Made by a program: the position numbers and the translations under genes. From positions 1 through 64,000 of the forward strand of contig NZ_FPBK01000010.1 of assembly GCF_900116665.1 (NCBI RefSeq): a DNA stretch of 64,000 nt. The letters run 5' to 3'. The notes under the pieces are model-generated. The model was given only the letters and a program-made list of their open reading frames with translations. It did not search any database and had not been told where the DNA came from. Shown here piece after piece: positions 53,693 to 62,201 of the stretch (the first letter of the stretch is position 1; each line of letters starts with the position of its first letter). This DNA comes from Pustulibacterium marinum (GTDB taxonomy: Bacteria > Bacteroidota > Bacteroidia > Flavobacteriales > Flavobacteriaceae).

Positions 53693-54563
53693 TTTTCTTA
53701 TAGTTACAAGAAATCGAGTAGATGATTTAAGGCTTACATTAGTCAAGCTAAAAGCAATTATGAACATAGAAGTTCATGAAGTTTTAGTATTTATTGATGG
53801 TTGTGAAGAAACTCAGCACATTAAAGTAGACTATTCTTGGGTACGTTGGTTTGAAAGTTCCAAGAGTATAAGTGCTTCTCCAGCCAGAAATAATTTATAT
53901 CAACATGCTAAAGGTGATATTTTTATTGGTTTAGATGATGATGCACACCCTATTTCTCAGAATTTTATTGAAGAAGTTCAGCAGCTATTTGTTCAGTATA
54001 AAAATTTAGGTATTATAGCTTTTCAAGAAGTAAGAGGGCTTTTTAAAAGTGATGATGATGCCTTACATAATGCTAAGAAGAGAACAGGTTATTTTACAAA
54101 CGATTTTGTAGGTTGTGGTTTCGCTATTAAAAAGACGGTTTATCAAGAAACGAATGGTTTCCCGTTGTGGGTAGATATTTATGGAGAAGAACCTTCTTTG
54201 TCTTTAGAAGTGTTAGATGCAGGGTATGATATATTTTATAGCTATGCTATTATTGTAAATCATCGTGTAGATGTAGTAAAAAGAAAATTACAAAAGAAAA
54301 ACTATTTTCGCTTTGAGCATCAATTAGCAAATGAGATAAAAATCTATGCTATTTATTATCCAAACCCAACAAAGAAAATTGCGAAGCTGCTGTTTCATAA
54401 TTTTAGAAAATATGCTTTGTCAGACATAACATATTTTAAAATTTATGTATCAGTACTATTTTCAACCTTGATGAATATTGGCGTAATTCTAAAAAATAGA
54501 AAGCCTGTTAAAAAAGAGATCATTAAAAAAAGAACAGAATTACAAGCGATTAAATATACTTAG
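53682..54563 (+). CDS. Glycosyltransferase family 2
   Basis: The 293-residue protein has a GT-A core: ISFLIVTRNRVDDLRLTLVK, FIGLDDDAHPISQNFI (DDD as the DxD metal site), and GFPLWVDIYGEEPSLSLEVL as the catalytic loop. The C-terminal part contains a hydrophobic stretch (YVSVLFSTLMNIGVIL) that may sit at the membrane. It starts inside the previous gene and ends directly before the MBOAT start, with no spacer. Confidence 0.87.
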   Translation: MKISFLIVTRNRVDDLRLTLVKLKAIMNIEVHEVLVFIDGCEETQHIKVDYSWVRWFESSKSISASPARNNLYQHAKGDIFIGLDDDAHPISQNFIEEVQQLFVQYKNLGIIAFQEVRGLFKSDDDALHNAKKRTGYFTNDFVGCGFAIKKTVYQETNGFPLWVDIYGEEPSLSLEVLDAGYDIFYSYAIIVNHRVDVVKRKLQKKNYFRFEHQLANEIKIYAIYYPNPTKKIAKLLFHNFRKYALSDITYFKIYVSVLFSTLMNIGVILKNRKPVKKEIIKKRTELQAIKYT

Positions 54564-56003
54564 ATGCTGTTTAATTCTATAGATTTTGCTATTTTTTTGC
54601 CTGTAGTTTTTATCTTCTATTGGTTCATTACCCAAAGAAATTTAAAACTTCAGAATTTTTTATTGGTACTTGCTAGTTATATCTTTTACGGTTGGTGGGA
54701 TTGGCGTTTTCTGTTGTTAATTGTATTTAGTTCTTTAGTAGATTTTTCAATAGGCATTCAATTAGGGAAGCAACAAAATGAGCGTGTACGTAAGCAATTG
54801 TTATGGGTGAGCATATTAGTGAATTTAGGTTTCTTAGGCTTTTTTAAGTATTATAATTTTTTCTTAGAAAATTTTCAAACAGCTTTTTCATTTTTCGGTC
54901 ATTCAATTCAAACGAGTAGTTTACAGATTATATTGCCGGTAGGGATTAGCTTTTACACATTTCAAACACTTAGTTATAGTATAGATGTGTATAAAAAACA
55001 ATTAGAGCCTACTAAAGACTTGGTTGCTTTTTTAGCTTTTGTTAGCTTTTTTCCACAACTAGTTGCCGGTCCTATAGAGCGCGCAACACATTTATTACCT
55101 CAGTTTTATAGAAACCGTAGTTTTGATTATGCTAAAGCTGTCGATGGAACAAAACAAATGCTATGGGGCTTTTTTAAGAAAATAGTAATAGCAGATAATT
55201 GTGCCGAATTCGCAAATCAAATTTTTAATAATAGTGCAGAGTATAATGGAAGTACGTTGCTAATAGGAGCCTTGTTCTTTACATTTCAAATTTATGGCGA
55301 TTTTTCAGGATATTCAGATATAGCCATTGGTACGGCAAGGTTGTTTGGGTTTGATTTAAAACAGAACTTTGCATTTCCTTATTTTTCAAGAGATATTGCT
55401 GAGTTTTGGAGGCGTTGGCATATTAGTCTTTCCACATGGTTTAGAGATTATGTGTATATACCTCTTGGCGGTAGCCGTGGCGGATTGTTGAAAAAAGTGC
55501 GCAATACATTTATTATATTTATAGTGAGTGGTTTTTGGCATGGAGCTAACTGGACTTTTATTTTCTGGGGATTTCTTAATGCGCTGTATTTTTTACCACT
55601 TTTAGTAATGAAAAAAAATAGGAATCATCTCAATAGCATAGCAGAAGACTCCTTTTTACCAACATTTAGAGAATTCATAGCTATGTTCTTAACTTTTTTG
55701 TTAACTGTTTTTGCTTGGATTTTCTTTAGAGCAGAAAATCTGCAACATGCATTTAGTTATGTAGCAGGAATAATAAATAAGAGTTTATTCACTTTACCAA
55801 CAGTAAGGCCAAGTTATCTTTTTTTGTTATTGATGTTTTTTATAGGAGTAGAATGGCTTGGTAAAAAACAACAGTTTGCAATACAGAAATTGTTTGCTAA
55901 AAAGCCAAAAGCATTAAGATGGAGTTTTTATATATTTCTTATCATTTTAGTGTTTTTATATAGTAGTCAAACCGAACAGGAGTTTATTTATTTTCAATTT
56001 TAG
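54564..56003 (+). CDS. MBOAT-family polysaccharide O-acyltransferase (AlgI-like)
   Basis: The 479-residue membrane protein has about ten spans. It contains FWRRWHISLSTWFRDYVYIP followed by LGGSRGG, and SGFWHGANWTFIFWG with the putative catalytic H326. These are hallmarks of AlgI/DltB-type MBOAT proteins, which move acetyl groups from the cytosol across the membrane to a periplasmic partner or directly to the glycan. The start codon follows the previous stop with no gap, and the SGNH-like partner gene follows with none either. A close paralogue lies at 62202-63632. Confidence 0.94.
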   Translation: MLFNSIDFAIFLPVVFIFYWFITQRNLKLQNFLLVLASYIFYGWWDWRFLLLIVFSSLVDFSIGIQLGKQQNERVRKQLLWVSILVNLGFLGFFKYYNFFLENFQTAFSFFGHSIQTSSLQIILPVGISFYTFQTLSYSIDVYKKQLEPTKDLVAFLAFVSFFPQLVAGPIERATHLLPQFYRNRSFDYAKAVDGTKQMLWGFFKKIVIADNCAEFANQIFNNSAEYNGSTLLIGALFFTFQIYGDFSGYSDIAIGTARLFGFDLKQNFAFPYFSRDIAEFWRRWHISLSTWFRDYVYIPLGGSRGGLLKKVRNTFIIFIVSGFWHGANWTFIFWGFLNALYFLPLLVMKKNRNHLNSIAEDSFLPTFREFIAMFLTFLLTVFAWIFFRAENLQHAFSYVAGIINKSLFTLPTVRPSYLFLLLMFFIGVEWLGKKQQFAIQKLFAKKPKALRWSFYIFLIILVFLYSSQTEQEFIYFQF

Positions 56004-56903
56004 ATGAAACACTATTTAAAACAAATTGTTGTATTTTCTCTATTATTTTTTTTAATAGACAAGTGTTTCTATTTTCAACTTTCACATAAAGCAGATCAAG
56101 AGTTTGATAAAAGATTAGAATATGTTTTGAATGGCATTATGTCCAAAGAGTTACTTGTGCTAGGATCTTCCAGAGGAGTACACGATGTTTCTGCTAGAAT
56201 GATTGATAGTGCAACAAGTTTTTCAGCATATAATTTATCTTATAGAGGATCAAATGTAACATTTCAAGAGTTTGTGCTAAGTACGTATTTAAAGTACAAC
56301 AAAGCTCCTAAAATAGTGTTGCTAGTGGTTGATGATGATGCCGAGTTTAAAGAAGTTTCTAGTTTACAGTTTAGATATGATAGGTTGTACCCTCTTCAAA
56401 ATTATAATTACATCAATAATGAGTTGGTAAACAAAGGCAAGGAGTCAGTACTTTCAAGAATCTTTTATTTAGCGAGATTGAGACATACTGATATTTTTGC
56501 AAAAAAAAATGAACCCAATGAATTTGAAGAGTTGAATGAACTTGGAGATAATTTATTAAGTGTAAAGAATAATCCAAACCTTGAATTTAAAGCAGATATT
56601 GTAGCTTATGACAGGTCTGATGAAGTAAAAAGTAAATTAGAGAGTTTTTATAAAATTCAAGAACTTTGTAAGGATAACGGTATAAAGCTTTGTTATATCT
56701 TTCCTCCAAATTTCAAAACCTTCAATAATCAGTTTTGCAAACGAATTGAAGAAATTGTAGAGGAAAATGCCATTGTGAAATATAATACAAATGATGAGTT
56801 TTATCTTAATAAAGAAAATTTTCGAGACGAATCTCATTTAAATAAAAAAGGGGCTGAGCATTTTACAAATGAGATCATCTCCTTTTTAAATAAATCAAAA
56901 TAA
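56004..56903 (+). CDS. SGNH-hydrolase-like partner of the MBOAT protein
   Basis: The 299-residue protein has one N-terminal membrane anchor (QIVVFSLLFFLIDKCFYF) and a periplasmic SGNH/GDSL-type domain. The nucleophile region is VLGSSRGVHD (S56), and the His block is D275-E-S-H278 in FRDESHLNKKGAEHF. In AlgI/AlgX, DltB/DltD and similar pairs, this partner passes the acetyl or alanyl group to the polymer. Its position directly after MBOAT, with no intervening base, supports that role. Overall sequence is otherwise unlike named families. Confidence 0.72.
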   Translation: MKHYLKQIVVFSLLFFLIDKCFYFQLSHKADQEFDKRLEYVLNGIMSKELLVLGSSRGVHDVSARMIDSATSFSAYNLSYRGSNVTFQEFVLSTYLKYNKAPKIVLLVVDDDAEFKEVSSLQFRYDRLYPLQNYNYINNELVNKGKESVLSRIFYLARLRHTDIFAKKNEPNEFEELNELGDNLLSVKNNPNLEFKADIVAYDRSDEVKSKLESFYKIQELCKDNGIKLCYIFPPNFKTFNNQFCKRIEEIVEENAIVKYNTNDEFYLNKENFRDESHLNKKGAEHFTNEIISFLNKSK

Positions 56904-58061
56904 ATGAAAAAAATAGCCGTAATCCCCATACGTAAAGGATCTAAGGGAATTCCAAATAAGAATAAAAAGAAAATGGTAGGGCGTCCACTGTTTACCTGGG
57001 CGTTAAAAGAAGCCGTTTTTTCTAATTTAGATGAAGTGTATGTGTTTACAGATGATGCACAGGTGATTGCGTTTGTAGAACGTGAATATTACTGGACACC
57101 AAAAGTAAAAGCGTTACTCAGAAATGACAAAAATGCCAATGATACAGCTTCCACAGAGGCTGCGATGTTAGAATTTGCTGAAAAAATACAGTACGATTTT
57201 GATGTGTTAACCTTATTGCAGGCTACTTCTCCATTCACCTTGGCGGAAGATATTGATACCTGCTTGCAAAAAATCACAACAGAGAACTATGATAGTGCTT
57301 TAACGGTGGTGAATACCCATAGGTTTACCTGGAAAAGTTCAGGTGAAGCTATTAATTATAATGTGTTTCAGAGACCTAGACGACAAGATTTTGAAGGATT
57401 GTTAATTGAGAACGGGGCTGTATATTGCACCACAAAAGCAGCTTTTGAAACTTCAAAAAATAGAATCAGTGGTAAAATTGCTACGGTAACCATGGCTGAA
57501 GAATCACTTACTGAAATTGATTCCTTATCAGATTGGACCATTGTGGAGCAATTGTTGGCGCAACGTTTAAAATCGAATAGAAGACCAGAAAAAATCACTC
57601 ACTTGGTGTTAGATGTAGATGGTGTTTTTACCAACGGAAGCATCAGTTATACAGCGGAAGGCGAGCACACCAAAACGTTTGATATGCGCGATGGTATGGG
57701 CTTAGAAATTTTAAGAGAAGACAACATCAAAGTCATGGTGATGACTTCTGAAAATTCGCCTTTAGTAGCCGCACGTATGGAGAAATTAAAGATTGAAAAT
57801 GTGTATTTAGGGATTAAAGATAAATATGCATTGATAGCGCACATAGTTAAAGAAGAAGGTTTGGCCTTGTCTCAGCTAGCTTATATGGGAGACGATGTAA
57901 ACGATTTGGCAAATTTATGTAGTGTGGGCTGGGCATTAGTACCCAACAATGCAACAGAACGTGTGAAACCATATGCCGATATCTTATTAAATGCCGATTC
58001 TGCTAACGGAGCAATTCGCGAGGCTTGTGAATGGATTATAAAATATAATGCTCGTTTTTAG
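56904..58061 (+). CDS. neuA: Nonulosonate cytidylyltransferase fused to a HAD phosphatase
   Basis: The 385-residue protein joins two enzymes. Residues 1-220 are an acylneuraminate cytidylyltransferase (PIRKGSKGIPNKNKKKMVGR, LQATSPFTLAEDID, then GAVYCTTKAAF), which activates a nonulosonic acid with CTP. Residues 230-385 are a KdsC-like HAD phosphatase with D237 and D239 (LDVDGVFTNGSIS), VMTSEN, and LAYMGDDVNDLANL. Such a phosphatase is expected to act on a 9-phosphate (or equivalent) sugar-acid intermediate. With the nonulosonate synthase at 58.8-59.7 kb it forms part of a sialic-acid-like pathway. The exact sugar (Neu5Ac, KDN, legionaminic, pseudaminic) cannot be decided. Confidence 0.85.
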   Translation: MKKIAVIPIRKGSKGIPNKNKKKMVGRPLFTWALKEAVFSNLDEVYVFTDDAQVIAFVEREYYWTPKVKALLRNDKNANDTASTEAAMLEFAEKIQYDFDVLTLLQATSPFTLAEDIDTCLQKITTENYDSALTVVNTHRFTWKSSGEAINYNVFQRPRRQDFEGLLIENGAVYCTTKAAFETSKNRISGKIATVTMAEESLTEIDSLSDWTIVEQLLAQRLKSNRRPEKITHLVLDVDGVFTNGSISYTAEGEHTKTFDMRDGMGLEILREDNIKVMVMTSENSPLVAARMEKLKIENVYLGIKDKYALIAHIVKEEGLALSQLAYMGDDVNDLANLCSVGWALVPNNATERVKPYADILLNADSANGAIREACEWIIKYNARF

Positions 58062-58257
58062 AGATATTTAAGAGTGTGAATATTATATATTGACTGTTAT
58101 TTTGGAGTAGTCAATAATTTAGTTTTTCTTGTAATATATAGGGGTAACATTTGGTTTACTCCGTAATGTATTTCCGGTTGAAGTCTATATAGTCTTCGAT
58201 AATACCGCTTTAGACTTGTTTGCTAGAGCTAAGTACTCTATTTTTAAAGAAAAAAAC

Positions 58258-58641
58258 ATGTCGATACACTACCGAGTTCATGCCCGACCCAATCCTCAAA
58301 ACAGAACAGCACCTGCTAAATATTATGCTACTTCGGTAGTCAACGGAACTACTGACTTGGATGCTTTAGCGGATACAATTTCCCAGCAATGCTCTGTAAC
58401 ACCTAGTGATTGTTATGCAGTTTTGATAGCTTTAGAAACTAATATGATGCAAGAGTTACGGGAAGGAAAAAGTGTAAAACTGGGCCGTATAGGTAGTTTT
58501 CGGGTGAGTGTGATTTCGGAAGGGAAAGATACAGCAGCTGCTGTAACGCCAGCTGCTATGAAACAACGAAAAATTATTTTTAAACCAGCTCAGGCCATGC
58601 AGCAAATGTTGCAAAAGTTGTCTTTTAAGAAAATAAAGTAA
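58258..58641 (+). CDS. HU-like DNA-binding protein
   Basis: From ATG 58258 the protein has 127 residues (an upstream TTG would add 14 unlikely ones). It follows the Bacteroidetes HU-like pattern: SIHYRVHARPNPQNRTAPAK, then ADTISQQCSVTPSDCYAVLI and REGKSVKLGRIGSFRVSVIS, the HU strand region, and IIFKPAQAMQQMLQKLSF at the end. Such proteins bind DNA with little known specificity and in Bacteroidetes are frequently found near surface-polysaccharide genes. It stands alone between the NeuA-like gene and a strong terminator, with an inverted repeat in its upstream region. Confidence 0.85.
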   Translation: MSIHYRVHARPNPQNRTAPAKYYATSVVNGTTDLDALADTISQQCSVTPSDCYAVLIALETNMMQELREGKSVKLGRIGSFRVSVISEGKDTAAAVTPAAMKQRKIIFKPAQAMQQMLQKLSFKKIK

Positions 58642-58784
58642 AGCGCTTCAATAGGACTATTTAGGATATTGATGTCGATTTTTGGGAAGAATAGCTTTAA
58701 TACTACGGACAAAGCTCTTAAAACTCTTGAGAAACAAATTCAAACTGTAGTGCGTTTGTATATAAACAGACAACAGTTTGAACT

Positions 58785-58824
58785 AAAACAGCCGTCAGTT
58801 TTTACTAAAACTGACGGCTGTTTT
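58785..58824. terminator. Strong bidirectional terminator
   Basis: AAAACAGCCGTCAGTTTT (58785-58802) pairs perfectly over 18 bases with AAAACTGACGGCTGTTTT (58807-58824) around a TACT loop. It separates the HU-like gene from the convergent nonulosonate synthase. Confidence 0.9.
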
Positions 58825-58845
58825 ATTAAGTATTCTTAGGAAGAA

Positions 58846-59721
58846 TTATTTTCTATATTTTAGTTTGTCTCTTTGAACTTGTTCAATCGCTAAAATATCT
58901 TTTTGCTTGTAATCTAATGCTTGATGAACCGCTTTTAAGTCTCTACATAATTTGCGTAAGCCCATAGGTTCTAAAGAAGCAGCGTGATCGGTACCTTTCC
59001 AGGTTCTGTCAATGGTATAGTGACGTTCAATAATGTTAGCTCCTAAAGTAAAAGCAGCCACATCTACAGCAATTCCTAAATGGTGACCAGAGAAACCAAT
59101 ATGTTTCACTTTGTCGGTATATTTGTCAATCAATAATTTGATGTCTAACAAACATACATCTTCAAAAGGAACAGGATATCCTGATGTACAATTGTACACT
59201 ACTAAATCTTGATTTCTACCCTTTTCGATAAAGAAATTGATTAAGGTTTCAATTTCATCTTTAGAAGTCATTCCGGTAGAAATATGAATTTCTCCTTTAT
59301 AGTTATCACACAACCATCCCAACATTTCAAAGTTGTTGTTACAGGCCGAAGGGATTTTAATGAATTCAGGGTTTAGTGAAGCAATCTCTTTAGCAGAAGT
59401 AGTATCCCAAACCGAAGTAGAATATACAATTCCTATTTCTTCACAAAAATCTTTTAATTTTTGGTGTTGTGCAACATCAAACTCTAAAAACTCTCTATGA
59501 GCACCATAAGTGTCACCATAAGAATTCACTGGGTTAGGGTGCGGAGCATTGTACTGCTCTTCAGTTAACAATTCTTTGTTGTTTCTTTTCTGAAATTTAA
59601 CAGCATCAGCATTACAAAAGATTTTAGCAACTTTAATCAGCTCTTTTGCAATCTCCATATCTCCTTTGTGGTTACAACCAATTTCTGCAATAACAAAGGG
59701 CTTCTTATAAATAGTACTCAT
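58846..59721 (-). CDS. neuB: N-acylneuraminate/nonulosonate synthase lacking the SAF domain
   Basis: NeuB-type enzymes condense phosphoenolpyruvate with an N-acylhexosamine (or its phosphate) to a nine-carbon sugar acid. The 291-residue protein has the TIM-barrel signatures: FVIAEIGCNHKGDMEIAKEL, ADAVKFQKRNNKELLT, FIKIPSACNNNFEMLGWL, ISTGMTSKDEIE, YNCTSGYPVPFEDVCL and HIGFSGHHLGIAVDVAAFTL. It stops at the point where usual NeuB proteins (about 345 residues) continue into the C-terminal antifreeze-like SAF domain. It is transcribed opposite to the rest of the locus with its own promoter. Confidence 0.85.
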   Translation of the reverse strand: MSTIYKKPFVIAEIGCNHKGDMEIAKELIKVAKIFCNADAVKFQKRNNKELLTEEQYNAPHPNPVNSYGDTYGAHREFLEFDVAQHQKLKDFCEEIGIVYSTSVWDTTSAKEIASLNPEFIKIPSACNNNFEMLGWLCDNYKGEIHISTGMTSKDEIETLINFFIEKGRNQDLVVYNCTSGYPVPFEDVCLLDIKLLIDKYTDKVKHIGFSGHHLGIAVDVAAFTLGANIIERHYTIDRTWKGTDHAASLEPMGLRKLCRDLKAVHQALDYKQKDILAIEQVQRDKLKYRK

Positions 59722-59743
59722 TTTTTCAAAATTATATCGCAGC

Positions 59744-59775
59744 CAAATATAGGTATATACATATTAATGAACAAT
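59744..59775 (-). promoter_or_regulatory. Promoter of the nonulosonate synthase gene
   Basis: Minus-strand reading: TTG (59775-59773), 21-base spacer, TATATTTG (59751-59744). The predicted leader is about 18 bases. Confidence 0.55.
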
Positions 59776-59837
59776 TACACTTATCCGTATTTTTTGTTCT
59801 TTTATCCAAAAGCATAACGCTAAAATTTATAAAGTGT

Positions 59838-59845
59838 TATTTTTG
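59838..59845 (+). promoter_or_regulatory. -7 element of the GT-B gene
   Basis: TATTTTTG matches TAnnTTTG, about 29 bases before ATG 59875. No TTG at the right spacing was seen. It would start the second plus-strand block of the polysaccharide locus. Confidence 0.45.
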
Positions 59846-59874
59846 GCGTATGTTAATTAAAGATAGACATACAC

Positions 59875-61269
59875 ATGCCTAAAAAAGTTTTTGTATTGTT
59901 CCCTGATGGAGTAGGATTGCGAAATTTTGCGTTGACCAATTTTAAAGAAGTAGGTGAGCAGCAAGGAATTGATGTTTGGTATTGGAACAATACGAGTTTT
60001 ACGGTTAAAGATCGATTAGGCTATAATGAAGTGCTTATTGAAGATAAAAGTCAGCATCCATTAACAGCGGTGTATAGTCGAGTTCGTAAAAGGGCCGAAT
60101 TGAATGTTTGGACAAAGCAATTTAATGATGTGGTCTATCAACTATATAAATTTCCTTTCAGCTATAAGGGATTGAAAAATACGTTCAGAAGTGGATTGAC
60201 CAAAACGTTGATAGGGTTAAAGTCTTCTGAAAAAGGAGTAGAAAGTGTACGCGAGCGCATTAAAAGGTTAGAAAGAAGCACCTCTAAATACACGTATTGT
60301 AAACAACAATTGCAAGAGCATCAGCCAAAAATGGTGTTGTGTACCAGTCAGCGAGCCACACAGGCCATTGCACCTTTACTAGCGGCTAAAGATTTAGGAA
60401 TTCCTACGGCTACATTTATCTATTCTTGGGACAATGTGCCTAAGGCGATGTTAGTGGTAGAAACCGATTTCTATTATGTATGGAGTGAACATATGAAGGC
60501 TGAATTGTTACAGTACTATCCATTCATCAAAGAAGAACAAATTACGGTTACAGGTACCCCGCAGTTTGAGCCACATTACGATAGCTCATTAGTATTACCA
60601 CGAGAAGAATTTTTCAAGCAACATGGATTGGATACTGAAAAGCGATATATCTGTTATTCCGGGGATGATGAAACAACCTCTCCGTTAGATCAGTATTATG
60701 TAGAAGATTTGGCTTTGGCGGTACGAGAACTGAATAAAGAAGGCTATAATCTTGGAATCATCTACCGTAAATGTCCGGTTGATTTTACAGATCGATACGA
60801 TGCCATCCTAGAAAGATATAAAGATGTAGTAGTTCCGATAGCGCCTATTTGGACGCAAATCGGAAAAAACTGGAATGAAATAGCCCCTTCGAAAGAAGAT
60901 TTTAAAATGCTCATTAACGTGTGCGAACATACAGAGTTGGTAACCAATGTGTGTTCGTCAACTGTGTTTGATTTTGCAGTACATAACAAACCTTGTGTTT
61001 ATTATAACTATGAACAGCCACAATTAAAAAAAGGAATCAGAGACATAGGTCAAAATTACCATTATGTTCATTTTAGATCAATGCCTTCTAAAGATGCCGT
61101 GGTTTGGGCCTTACACAAGGAAGCGTTAAAAGATAAGGTAAAAGCCATACTAGATAAAAAAGTGAATCCAACAAAGGAAACACAACAATGGTATGACGTT
61201 ATTGTGGGTACGACTCCAACCAAGGCTTGTGAAAATATTTGGAAAGCGGTAGGTAGTAAAATAAACTAA
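59875..61269 (+). CDS. Putative GT-B glycosyltransferase (glycerophosphotransferase-like fold)
   Basis: The 464-residue protein has no signal peptide. It begins KKVFVLFPDGVGLRNFALTN. In the middle it has IPTATFIYSWDNVPKAMLVV and ITVTGTPQFEPHYD, and near the end TNVCSSTVFDFAVHNKPCVY followed by YNYEQP. The SSTVFDFA...KPCVYYN pattern is like the donor site of CDP-glycerol glycerophosphotransferase-type GT-B enzymes. Next to a nonulosonate synthase it could be the transferase that uses the CMP-sugar, but this is inference. It is separated from the next gene by 51 bases. Confidence 0.65.
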   Translation: MPKKVFVLFPDGVGLRNFALTNFKEVGEQQGIDVWYWNNTSFTVKDRLGYNEVLIEDKSQHPLTAVYSRVRKRAELNVWTKQFNDVVYQLYKFPFSYKGLKNTFRSGLTKTLIGLKSSEKGVESVRERIKRLERSTSKYTYCKQQLQEHQPKMVLCTSQRATQAIAPLLAAKDLGIPTATFIYSWDNVPKAMLVVETDFYYVWSEHMKAELLQYYPFIKEEQITVTGTPQFEPHYDSSLVLPREEFFKQHGLDTEKRYICYSGDDETTSPLDQYYVEDLALAVRELNKEGYNLGIIYRKCPVDFTDRYDAILERYKDVVVPIAPIWTQIGKNWNEIAPSKEDFKMLINVCEHTELVTNVCSSTVFDFAVHNKPCVYYNYEQPQLKKGIRDIGQNYHYVHFRSMPSKDAVVWALHKEALKDKVKAILDKKVNPTKETQQWYDVIVGTTPTKACENIWKAVGSKIN

Positions 61270-61320
61270 GGAAGTATAATTGAGGTCTAGAAAATCTGTA
61301 ACGCTTGAGATGGTAGAGTA

Positions 61321-62199
61321 ATGGTCAAATTTTGTAAGTATATTGGAATCATTTCGATCTTAACATCATTATTTATGTTTTTTTTTGATGTTGTATATTC
61401 AAATATATTTACTCACTCTCCAGTGACCACTAAGGTAGGGTATATTAACTCAAAAAAAGATACCCACTTCAATTTAGTATTTATAGGGTCTTCTAGGGTA
61501 GCAAATCATATAGTTCCTAGTGTATTTGAAGAAGAATTAAATTTGAGTGCAATTAACTTTGGTGTTATGGATGCACGACCAAAAGACATGCTTGTCTTAA
61601 TCAAAGCATTGGATACATGGAATATTACATATGATACTCTTTATGTGCAATTAGATTATTATTACAATTCCTTTGATAGGTCAAATTTTATGTATTATGA
61701 AATGTTACCTTATACAAATCTTTTACCCTTGCAATCATATTTTGAATCAGAACACGACAATTTATATATAGAGTATGTGCCTTTTTATAAATATGCAGCT
61801 AATGATAGCAAGCTTGGTGTTAGGGCTCTTGTAAAAGAAATAATTACAAAAGAATCAATGTTTGAAGATAGTAAAGGCTTCGTTCCGCTGTATGGTACAG
61901 GAAATACATGGAAACGAGTATTACCCGATACAGTACCAAGTAAAGGTAACCCATATATAGCAACTTTAAAGGCTTACAGTGAGAGCCATAAACTAAACGT
62001 TAAGTTTTTTGTAGCACCTTTTAGAGAAGATGTTGAGAATTTACGTTTTATAGATTCATTAAAAGTCAGATTGCCAGATCTTATAAATTTTTCAACAAAA
62101 ATCACTCAGGGTGAGTATTTTAAAAATGGTTATCATTTGAATAATGAAGGAGCTATGAAGTTTTCTAAATTATTTGCTAAGTATCTAAAAGAAAAGTAA
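61321..62199 (+). CDS. SGNH-like membrane-anchored protein, partner of the second MBOAT
   Basis: The 292-residue protein has an N-terminal anchor (IGIISILTSLFMFFFDVVY) and a periplasmic domain with FIGSSRVANH (S58, putative nucleophile) and a C-terminal NGYHLNNEGAMKF block (H272). Compared with the SGNH DxxH motif, the Asp position is Asn (N269). It resembles the partial gene at 63644 (GSSRANNHFDT) more than the one at 56004. It lies 2 bases before the MBOAT gene, so the pair is translated together. A role in O-acyl transfer to the polysaccharide is inferred from position. Confidence 0.65.
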   Translation: MVKFCKYIGIISILTSLFMFFFDVVYSNIFTHSPVTTKVGYINSKKDTHFNLVFIGSSRVANHIVPSVFEEELNLSAINFGVMDARPKDMLVLIKALDTWNITYDTLYVQLDYYYNSFDRSNFMYYEMLPYTNLLPLQSYFESEHDNLYIEYVPFYKYAANDSKLGVRALVKEIITKESMFEDSKGFVPLYGTGNTWKRVLPDTVPSKGNPYIATLKAYSESHKLNVKFFVAPFREDVENLRFIDSLKVRLPDLINFSTKITQGEYFKNGYHLNNEGAMKFSKLFAKYLKEK

Positions 62200-62201
62200 A
62201 A

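Noticed and set aside
58672-58839. 55-codon plus-strand ORF (starts MSIFGKNSFNTTDKAL) after the HU-like gene
   Set aside because: It reads straight through the strong 58785-58824 terminator hairpin and has no promoter or family resemblance; most likely chance.
59727-59734. Minus-strand TAATTTTG five bases before the nonulosonate synthase ATG (a third leaderless candidate)
   Set aside because: A better promoter with both boxes lies at 59744-59775, so this octamer is probably chance.
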